Shown here: positions 42,236-50,203 of the stretch, in pieces
Numbering within the stretch: position 1 is the stretch's first letter
Layout of the letters: each line of letters starts with the position of its first letter
Assembly: GCA_002104905.1 (NCBI GenBank)
Contig: MCFE01000643.1
Span: 1-50,203 of the forward strand
DNA from: Basidiobolus meristosporus CBS 931.73
Lineage: Eukaryota > Basidiobolomycota > Basidiobolomycetes > Basidiobolales > Basidiobolaceae
Direction of reading: 5' to 3'
DNA: 50,203 nucleotides
Program-made: the position numbers and the translations under genes
The notes under the pieces: generated by a model
What the model was told of the DNA's origin: nothing
The model's database searches: none
Seen by the model: the letters and a program-made list of their open reading frames with translations, nothing else

Positions 42236-44650
42236 ATGGACAAGACTACTTTGACTCAACGCCGTAAGAGAAGAGAAAAAAGACCATGTGGCTATTGTGG
42301 CAAGCCTCTCAGCCATGAAGCACACAGACAGCATAGGAAGTATTACAAGGATCACAGCCAGTGTTTTGCCACCCAAGTCATATTTGACCATTCATTGGTC
42401 ACTAATGTACCAACATTATCTTGCCAGCCAGTTGATACTTCTATATTGGCACCTGGCTGTCTTTGTCACCTTGCGCAAACTGAGTCAGGTGAGTTTGTGA
42501 TGCCTTTAGGCTCACCTCAGCCTTCTGAATATGGCATGCAGAGTGATAGCTCTGACAAAGAAGGCTCACTGATGGATTTTGAGCCTATATCCCCTAACAA
42601 CAGTACCATGTATGAGCCCAGTCAAATCCCTATATGCAATGAGACAACACCCCTTGAAACAAATGCCAAGGATACTTTATGGAGCTAAGTGAGCCCAGTA
42701 ATCCATCTACTGGTGAATGATGTGATGTTGTGGCTAGAGAAGTGGCTCATTTCCACTAATATCAGTAATGGGGGCTTTGAGGATTTATTACTACTTCTTG
42801 CCAAAATCATACCGGGATGCAACTTACCATGTTTATGGTACAGGTGGACAACCGTCATGCAGCTGGCAACATATGATCCAGAGACAGTCCTGATTCCAGC
42901 ATGTGTTAACAGTTGCGTGGCATTCACATCCAAAAATGCTAACATTGCAATGTGCCCAAAATGTCAGGAATCCACCACCATTGAAGGAAAACATTGTTCA
43001 CACTCTGGATATATTCTGGTCATACCCCATCTAAGGAAGCTGATGCAGTCCAACAAATATTGCAAAGCTATACAGTACCGCACTCAGTATCAATCTAGTG
43101 CATACATATCCAATATATTTGATGGCAAACATTACCAACAGCTAAGAAGCAAGGGCTACTTTGAAGGTATGTATGACCATGCCTTTGCTTTAGCACTTGA
43201 TGAATTCCCATTAAACAAGTACTCTACCAGCAAATCCTGTTGGCCACTGATTCTCATCAACCTGAATCTGCCGCCCATCTTATGGTATCAGAGCAATAAT
43301 CTGATGGTAGTCTCTCTGGTATCTGGGCCTAAATCACCATCCAATCTGGATAGCTACCTGTATCCATTGCTGAATGAATTTTGTATGCTTTCCAGCAGGA
43401 TAATGGTAAATGGCCATCATGTAAAAGCGCATATTATTATCTGCATTGGAGATACCCCAGCCATCAGCAAAATAGCAGGTTTTTCTGGGCACAATGGACA
43501 ATATTGCTGTTAAATGTGTGAGATCCAGGGGATTTACTCCATAACTCACACACATTATTATTACCCAAACACCAGCACTAAGAACATCATCTTTCCACAG
43601 AGAGAACATACAGAAGTAAGCAAGCTATAAGCCATTGGCCGGAATATGAAATCAATTGGAAACCAGTGATACTTAAGATAGAGGGTATCTGTTGGAGCAA
43701 AAGCTTTCCACTGGGAGCAATGCATTTGCTTTTCAACAATATCCCTATACTGATGACCAAGTTGTACATGGGGCATTTCAAGCTAAATGAGCCCTTCAAG
43801 ATACTGGAGAAATTTGAAAAAATTGGCAAGATATTACAGAGTATCTGCTACCCTAAGTTCTTCTCACAGGCTCCAATCAATATTCATACTCATATGCAAC
43901 AATACAAATGCAAGGACTGGATGAACTGGATATGTATTTATTCAAGTGGCATTCTGAAGCCATTCCTACCAAGAGTACATTGGAAGCATTGGGAGTCATA
44001 TGTGGACATTGTAGGAATATTTATCCAGAAGCAGATCACCAATGCCAACTTGACGCATCTGCAGCTGTTGTGTGATATGCCAGATTTCTTGTGGTCACAA
44101 GCCAACTTCTACACCATTCAATACAAAATTCACATAAACAAAAGCCAGAGCGTACCTATAAGGGGGACTAGAATCCAGCAGGGAGAAGGAATATATTGGC
44201 AAAATACCAAGAAGTTCTTTGTCAATATTCAGGATGAATTTATGGCAGAAGTGGAAATAACCAAGCATATGTTTGCAAGATGTATATGCTACCAGCAGTA
44301 TAAGGTATATGGCAACTTTGCAAGTATCACACTAAAAAGCCGTAAAGTTGAGGTGCTAGAAGTATGTAAATTGCGGCTGGTGTGAACATTTCTAGAGGCT
44401 AGTAAGCAGGAGGCCATAATTTTTTTTTATTCAAACTATATGTGGAATACCCAAGGTAGTAGTGGGTAAGCAAATAAAGAAAGGTGATTCTACAGTGGAA
44501 TATATGAATTGCACAAGGTGAGGTAGAAAAAGGAAATACCATTTGGTAAATTGGTATGGTAGCATTATACAGAACCAGCGGCAGGCCAACATACTGCCAA
44601 GAAAAAGCCATTAGAGTCTTGATGTGAGGCCATCAAAATACCGCCAAGTT
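42236..44650 (+). pseudogene. Tnp2-like CACTA transposase of C6
   Basis: ATG 42236 opens MDKTTLTQRRKRREKRPCGY: a basic start followed by a C-x2-C...H-x3-H zinc-binding pattern. TAA at 42686-42688 interrupts, and the frame continues to TAA 43511-43513. The Transposase_21/Tnp2 core is clear: 'CWPLILINLNLPPILW', VSGPKSPSNLDSYLYPLLNE, 'HHVKAHIIICIGDTPAISK', GFSGHNG. After more stops and a frameshift at about 43640, the C-terminal half is open 43666-44385 (FPLGAMHLLFNNIP; 'SSGILKPFLPRVHW'). C3 shows the original frame ran on to about 44650. Relative to C2 it lacks about 0.4 kb before 'DMPDFLWSQANF'. Confidence 0.82.
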
Positions 44651-44950
44651 TCTTGCCATATAAGGCAATTGGAAGTCCTGGCCAACTGGATCCACTTAAA
44701 ATAGTAATAGAGCACTGAAAGACCGCAACAATGCCATGCAAATATTGTCACAGCACTGATCAAAAATTGTCAAGTTTTATCCCTTTATTTGGCTGTAAAA
44801 TTCACAAAACACCGTCATGATCTTGTTATAAGATCATCAGGAGGGTCACTAATTCCAAGCTGCTGTTATTATGATGGTCTCTAAATGGGATCTTGACAGA
44901 TGATCTGGATTGGATCCACCTGCAGGACCAAATTATTTTTCATAGGGCTT

Positions 44951-45567
44951 ATTGGTGCTTGATTTTCTTGATTCTTCATCCAGGAACCTTCCATATAGGT
45001 ATTTTAAGGACAAATATTTAGTTCTGGACTCTAGGGCTAATACAAGGCCCTGAAACATGTCTGTTAGGCTATTCAGGATGGTAACTATCACATCCTCATC
45101 AGTAGTTGGTATGCCCATAGATTCCATCTCATCAACCAGCAGGATAATCTGTTAATTAGATTTTTCATTTCTTCTCCTTGCTGCATCCTTATAATAAAGA
45201 ACTTTTGTATCAGATACATTTTCTTAGCAGCTGAACATGACTGGTAGGTGTCTTCTAATGCTCTCCAGGCATTCTTTGCCATTTTTGCTCTTGAGCATTG
45301 AATTAGCAATTTGTCTTTGACATTGAGGCAAATGCAGTCAAAGGCACTTTGCTCTTTCTTCTAGTACTTTAAGGCTTCCTCTGCCACATTTTTAGGAGGA
45401 CATTCTTCTCCCATGAAAATATCCTAAAGGCCTCTTTCTTGTAGCAGCATCTTCATCTTCACCTTCCACACTTGATAGCTAGATCTATCCAAATTTTCAG
45501 CCAAGGGAAAAATTCCATGAGTAGCAGTAGTAGACATTGCAGAGAGTGACAGATTGGGGCTCATACC
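44951..45567 (-). pseudogene. Copia Cop3 gag, N-terminal part
   Basis: It starts at ATG inside the primer site (about 45564, MSPNLSLSAMSTTA) and matches Cop4 gag: YQVWKVKMKMLLQERGL, then 'CSRAKMAKNAWRALEDTYQS' and 'TTDEDVIVTILNSLTDMFQG'. It has in-frame stops near 45427 and 45362 and is cut by CACTA C6 at 44951. The rest is at 39159-39644. Confidence 0.8.
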
Positions 45568-45865
45568 TGTTGTAAGAGTCTTGGAGATATTTGAAGTGAT
45601 TGGGAGAACAAGTAGATTATGTGGTTTTCACTTGAAGATTTATCAAGTGTAAAAGTAGTATATACACTTTTACATAGTCTTGGCATTAGAAGAATGTAAA
45701 ATAGACCAAGGAAGGTCCCAAGAGCATGTGTGCAAAGTTTGGGGCCTTTTGGACAACTTTGAGAATGCTCATGTTCTGGGTACCTGGTATTTAGGTGAAA
45801 ATATTCCAAGTGAATCCCAATCAGGAATTTGGTCAGTATTCTCTGGGATTTGAAGGCAATGATCT
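45568..45865 (-). repeat. 5' LTR of Cop3, truncated by Cop4
   Basis: 298 bases of reversed LTR, from TGTTGTAAGAGTC to 'ggcaatgatct'. The missing 50 bases should lie beyond the right end of the window, after the Cop4 3' LTR. The primer-site variant GGTATGAGCCC lies at 45557-45567 on the minus strand. Confidence 0.82.
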
Positions 45866-46214
45866 TGTTGTAAAAATTTGTATTTCCACCTAAATATTTG
45901 CCTAACTTAGTCACTTAGATCATTACCTTTAAATCCTAGAAAATACCAACCAAATTCCTTGTTGGGATTTACTTAGAATATTTTCACCAAAATACCAGGT
46001 ACCCAGAACATGAAAATTCTCAAAGTTGTCCAAACCGCCCCAAACGTTGCACACATGCTCTTGGGACCTTCCTTAACCTATTCTACATGTTTGTAATGCC
46101 AAGAGCAGGTAAAAGTATAAATACTACTTTTACATTCAATAAATCATTAAGTGCAAACCACATAATCTACTTGTACTCCCAATCACTTCCAATATCTCCA
46201 AGACTCTTACAACA
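45866..46214 (+). repeat. 5' LTR of Cop4
   Basis: 349 bases, TGTTGTAAAAATTTG to CTCTTACAACA. The TATA-like 'tataaata' at 46116-46123 lies in the loop of a perfect 9-bp inverted repeat (46109-46133); AATAAA follows at 46138. Confidence 0.92.
46109..46133. promoter_or_regulatory. Inverted repeat around the copia TATA box
   Basis: GTAAAAGTA and TACTTTTAC are perfect 9-bp arms around TAAATAC, so the TATA box sits at the loop. Both arms are kept in the LTRs at 29140, 32050 and 37143 while the loop varies; Cop1 has one worn arm. The conservation suggests a function in transcription or RNA folding (inference). Confidence 0.6.
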
Positions 46215-46226
46215 GGTTATGAGCCC
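46215..46226 (+). other. Primer-binding site of Cop4
   Basis: GGTTATGAGCCC directly follows the LTR, identical to Cop1, and complements the anticodon arm of initiator Met-tRNA. The gag ATG (46219) lies within it. Confidence 0.75.
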
Positions 46227-49200
46227 CAGGCTGTCACTCTCTGCAATGTCTACTACTGCTATTACTGGAATTTTTCCCTCTGCTGAAAAGTTGGATGAAT
46301 CTAACTACCAAGTGTGGAAGGTGAAGATCAAGATGCTGCTACAAGAAAGAGGCCTTTGGGATATTGACATGGGAGAAGAATGCCCTCCTAAAAAACGTGG
46401 GAGAGGAAGCCTTAAAGTACCAGAAGAAAGAACAAAGTGCCTTTAACTGCATTTGCCTTAATGTCAAGGACAAATTGCTAATTCAATGCTCAAGAGCAAA
46501 AATGGCAAAGAATGCCTGGAAGGCATTAGAAGACACCTACCAATCATCTTCAGCTGCCCAGAAAATGTATCTGAGACAAAAATTCTTTACTACAAAGATG
46601 CTGCCAGGAGAAGAAATGAAAAATCTAATTAACAGAATTACCCTGCTGGTAGATGAGTTGGAATCTGTGAATGTACCAACTACTGATGAGGATGTGATAG
46701 TTACCATCCTGAATAGCCTGACAGACAGGTTTCAGGGCCTTGTATCAGCCCTAGAGTCCAGAACTGAAGATTTGACCTTAAATTACGTATATGGAAGGCT
46801 CCTGGATGAACAATTAAGAAAATCAAGCGCCAATAAGAAGGAAGAAGAAAATTCTTTAATAAGCAATGGTAACAAGCAAAGGAGGTACCAAAGACCCTAC
46901 AAAGGCAACAGCAACCTATTTTGCAACAACTGCAAAAGGAAAGGACACACATCAGACCGGTGTCTCAAAAAGAGAGATTATCAGCAAAAGAAGCCTGAAT
47001 ATGGAAATGCTGCAACAACTGAAGATAGACTATTCATATCTGCACTAAATATGACCACAAACAAGGATTCTCAGACATGGTACATTGACTCTGGAGTATC
47101 TCAAAATTTACACACTAAAAAGAACTTCTTACCCAATATCAAGAAATTCCAATTAGGAAGGTTTTCATGGGTGACAATACAACACTTGATGCAGTGGGAG
47201 AAGGAACTATCCAAGCAAACCTTAGAAGCAGTGAAGGAAACCATACACTGACCTTTAGAGAAGTGCTCTATGTACCAGAAATAGCCAAGAACCTACTCTC
47301 TGTAAGCAAGGCCACAGCAGAAGGACTGAGTTTCAGTTTTGACAATTCTGGATGCAGGATCACTGATCAAAATGGTGCCCATATTGCTTTGGGCATCAGA
47401 GATCAGAATCTATACAAGTTGACTTATATTCCATCATATTTGGAATCCAATATAAGTAACTTAAATGAAGAAACACCAATGCTTTGGCACAGGAGATTTG
47501 GACACATCAATTTTGATTATTTGCGCAAAATGATCAAAGATCAGCTAATTTCTGGAGTGAAAATTGATCCCCCAGCTAATTTGGAGCACTGTGAAGCCTG
47601 CATATATGGGAAACAAGCCAGACAACCGTTCAATAGCTCTGGGTTAGTCAAAACTAAGAAAAAATTAGATCTAATTCACTCAGATCTGTGTGGACCTATG
47701 CAAAATTCATCCTTAGGCGGGATGAAGTATTTAATCACTTTTATTGATGATTATACAAGATACACATGGGTCTACTTCATGGAGAGAAAGGAAGAAGCTC
47801 TGTCTAAGCTCAGGGAGTTTAAAGTCATGGTGGAGAGAGAAACTGGTGGAAAAATCAAGAAAATACGCTCTGACAATGGTGGAGAATATACCTCAAAACT
47901 CTTCATCCACTTCTGCAAAATTCATGGGATAAAGCAAGAGACTACTGTACCATACTCCCCACAGCAAAATGGAGTAGCAGAACAAGCTAACAGATCAATA
48001 ATTGATATGGCAAGATATACAATCCATGATCAAAAATTATCCTATGATTTTTGGGCGGAATCAGTTGCCACTGCTGTATACCTTAAAAATAGGAGTTATA
48101 ACAGAATACTTCGTGATTCTACTCCATTTGAAGCATGGTATGGATACAGACTAAGTGCAGAACATCTAAGAATATTTGGGTGTACAGCATATGCCAAAAA
48201 ACTGGCCGGAAATCAGTCAAAATTTGAGCCAAAAAGTGTAAAATGCATATTTTTGGGCTACTGAAATGAGAGTAAGGCATACAGACTCTACAATACCAAA
48301 GCAAAGAAGCTGATCAAGTCCAGGGATGTGTTGTTTGATGAAAATTCAAAATTTTCACTAAAAATGACATCAGATGATGATAAACATTTGATCTCAAGTC
48401 CACCAATTGTAAGGATTGAATCAGAGCAAAACAATGAAAATTTTTTCACTCCAGAGGACTCTACAACTGTGGTTCAGCCAGAATCAGTGCCCAGGAATAT
48501 CCCAGAAGTGATCATTCCAGTATCAAATGCCTGGAGATCCAATTGGACAAGAAATAGCGTAAACTACTATCTCAATGAGGGTACAAACTTAGCCTATGCC
48601 TATTCAGTCCATATTGATGAACCCCAGACTGAAAAAGAGGCCCTAAATAGCCTACAGACAAAGTTTTGGAGATCTGCAATGACTGAGGAATATCAGGCCC
48701 TGATGGAAAATCAAACTTGGACTTAGTCAAGTTACCAATCAACCAAAAATCAATTGGATGCAGATGGGTCTTCAAGACAAAATACAAGGCGGATGGTACA
48801 ATTGAGAGATACAAAGCAAGACTTGTAGCCAAAGGATACTCTCAAACAAAAGGACTTGACTATACTGAGACCTTTGCACTGGTAGCCAAGTTTAATTCCA
48901 TCAGATCAATTTTAGCTATTGCAGCAAAATATAAGTTTTTTATTCATCAAATGGATGTAAAAACTGCATTTGTGAATGGAGAACTTGATGAGGATGTGTA
49001 TATGGACCAGCCTGATGGGTTTGTTGACCAAGATAACCCCCACTTGGTCTGCAAGCTTAAAAAGTCACTATATAGTCTCAAACAATCACTAAGAGCCTGG
49101 AATTGCAAGATAGATTCTTATTTGGAATCCTTGAGTTTCAAAAGAAGTAATGCTGACTATAGTATATACTATAAGCCAGATAGAGTAAATCCAGTTCTAT

Positions 49201-50187
49201 TAGCTCTATATGTGGATGATCTTATTATAGCCACCAATAACCTAGAAACATTGGAAGAGACTAAATCCAGCCTATCTAAGGAGTTCAAGATGTCTGATTT
49301 AGGAGAACTTAGTTACTACTTAGGGATTAAGTTCTCCATAGACAGAAGTACCCAGACTATTACCCTAAGCCAATCCAAGTATATTCAAGATATACTAAAG
49401 AAGTACAAAATGGAAGACTGTAAACCGGCAGCTACCCCAATGGAGATAAACCTTAACTTGGTCAAAACTCAACCAAATCAAGAGAGCTTGGTGCCATCTG
49501 AAAGCCCTGACTTTCCTTATCAGTCTATGGTTGGCAGTCTGATGTATAACATGTGTGGAACACGTCCAGATATCTCATATTCAGTGGGAGTTGTCAGCCA
49601 ACATAATCAGAACTATGGATCTGATCATATTGCAGCAGTTAAGCGGATTTTTAGATACCTAAAAGGAACTGCTGATATCTGCTTAAGATACACTTATAAG
49701 GACTCAGAACAAGATCTTGTGGGATACTCTGATGCAGATTGGGGACAAAATTTAGAAGACAGAAGATCCACCACAAGGTACACCTTTCTTTACTGTAAAG
49801 GAGCCATTTCATGGAATTCAAGAAAGCAACCAACCGTAGCACTTTCTACCACAGAGGCAGAGTATATGGCAGCCTGTGAAGCTACAAAAGAAGCAATGTG
49901 GTTAAGAAAGCTGTTACAGATTTAGGCCTATGTCAAAAAATGCCTATTACTTTATTTCAAGACAATCAAGGATGTATACAATCAGGTAGAAATCCAACTT
50001 TTCATGCTAGAACCAAGCACATAGATATTAGACATCATTTCATACATGAATCTATAGAGAATAACTTAGTTAGCTAGTTTACTGTCCTACAGATGAAATG
50101 ATTGCAGACATATTTACCAAACCATTAGCTAGAGACAAGTTTGAATATCTTAGGTCAAAATTAGGACTAGTCAGTATGAACATTTAG
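46219..50187 (+). pseudogene. Copia Cop4 gag-pol polyprotein (several breaks)
   Basis: In order: gag (MSPRLSLSAMSTTAITG, YQVWKVK), zinc knuckle CNNCKRKGHTSDRC at about 46922-46963, protease IDSGVS (usual GAS) at 47086, GAG-pre-integrase LWHRRFGHI, integrase (LIHSDLCGPM, FIDDYTR, RSDNGGEYTS, 'PQQNGVAE'), RT (CRWVFKTKYKADG, QMDVKTAFVNGEL, YVDDLII), and RNase H (GYSDADWGQ, STTEAEYMAACEA) to TAG 50185-50187. The breaks are an extra A near 46390, a shift near 47160, TGA at 48262-48264, shifts near 48720, 49915 and 50072. All catalytic Asp residues of integrase and RT appear present, so this was recently functional (inference). Confidence 0.9.
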
Positions 50188-50189
50188 CT

Positions 50190-50198
50190 GAGTGGGAG
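50190..50198 (+). other. Polypurine tract of Cop4
   Basis: GAGTGGGAG directly before TGTTG, the start of the 3' LTR at 50199. It is the same as in Cop1. Confidence 0.7.
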
Positions 50199-50203
50199 TG
50201 TTG

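Larger units (their letters stand above)
39645..44947 (+). mobile_element. Complete CACTA/EnSpm-like element C6
   Basis: A 5,303-bp element with inverted ends CCCTATGAAAAAT(T/A)ATT and a 3-bp duplication CTT (39642-39644 and 44948-44950). The uninterrupted copia copy Cop4 (46845-46860 region) shows the empty site. Three-base duplications are the rule for CACTA elements, although the ends here are CCCTATG rather than CACTA. It carries divergent accessory (minus) and Tnp2 (plus) genes and is the best-preserved CACTA copy here. Confidence 0.9.
37062..45865 (-). mobile_element. Copia element Cop3, reversed and heavily split
   Basis: The pieces on the minus strand are: part of the 3' LTR (37062-37265), RNase H and RT (37266-37992), protease/gag (39159-39644), gag (44951-45567) and the 5' LTR (45568-45865). 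CACTA C5 and C6 lie between them. About 2 kb from RT to protease is missing around C5. The 5' LTR is cut at 45865 by Cop4. Confidence 0.82.
45866..50203 (+). mobile_element. Ty1/copia retrotransposon Cop4, cut by window end
   Basis: 5' LTR 45866-46214, primer site, full-length polyprotein region, polypurine tract and the first five bases (TGTTG) of the 3' LTR. It is the least damaged copia copy and lies in the LTR of Cop3. The left flank is GATCT, so the right duplication should be GATCT just outside the window. Confidence 0.92.

Noticed and set aside
43334-43609. Minus-strand frame of 91 codons in C6
   Set aside because: Antisense shadow of the Tnp2 core (GDTPAIS region).
46380-47170. Programmed frameshifting in copia gag-pol
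   Set aside because: The break at the A-run near 46390 is absent in Cop1 (five A's, frame open), and the other breaks are copy-specific, so they are decay.
1-50203. tRNA, rRNA, CRISPR array or prokaryotic operon
   Set aside because: No cloverleaf or rRNA signature was seen, repeats are of transposon type, and all coding sequence belongs to eukaryotic transposable elements.

Overview
The window is a eukaryotic repeat graveyard with no host gene that I can support. It holds a dense nest of transposable elements: Ty1/copia and Ty3/gypsy LTR retrotransposons, CACTA/EnSpm-type elements with a Tnp2-like transposase, and PIF/Harbinger-type elements with a DDE transposase. The mix of Tnp2-type CACTA elements, Harbinger elements, AT-rich composition and a short putative intron of about 47 nt points to a filamentous fungus, most likely a basidiomycete (inference; no ribosomal or single-copy gene is present to confirm it). 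CpG is very rare in many stretches, for example none between 3001 and 3879, which fits methylated, deaminated repeats.

Layout. 1-117: end of an unclassified repeat 'U'. 113-1417: part of Harbinger copy H1. 1418-1766: end of a CACTA element. 1767-3879 plus 12064-12275: CACTA copy C1, split by copia copy Cop1 (3880-12063, perfect 5-bp target duplication GATCC). Cop1 is itself split by repeat U1 (4680-5280 and 8527-9004), and U1 by Harbinger copy H2 (5281-8526, 3-bp duplication TAC). 12275-15992: CACTA copy C2. 15993-16832: Harbinger remnant H4. 16833-17633: U2, inverted. 17828-19085: CACTA copy C3, carrying a copia solo LTR (18283-18631, duplication GTAGA). 19086-23974: a gypsy element with both LTRs. 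23975-24086: extra gypsy LTR end. 24087-28702: CACTA copy C4. 28703-29560: short CACTA, U, LTR and Harbinger scraps. 29560-35853: very old copia copy Cop2, whose 3' LTR holds a reversed solo LTR (31970-35585, duplication ATTCC), which holds Harbinger copy H3 (32262-35525, duplication TAA), which holds a solo LTR of another family (33864-34232, duplication CACAC). 35854-37061: unassigned. 37062-45865: copia copy Cop3 on the minus strand, holding CACTA fragment C5 and the complete CACTA copy C6 (39645-44947, duplication CTT). 45866 to the window end: copia copy Cop4, inserted in the Cop3 LTR.

How the genes work together. Each DNA-transposon family has two divergent genes around a gap of about 220-240 bp. 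In the CACTA family these are a Tnp2-like transposase and a low-complexity basic accessory protein with an internal 69-residue repeat; in the Harbinger family, a DDE transposase and a second protein of about 420 codons. The copia family codes gag-protease-integrase-RT-RNase H, and the gypsy family gag-protease-RT-RNase H-integrase. Every copy is broken by stops, frameshifts or deletions, but the copies are defective in different places, so they still reveal family structure: the target-site lengths, the copia primer site matching the initiator-tRNA anticodon arm, phased subterminal repeats in Harbinger, and a putative intron in the CACTA accessory gene.
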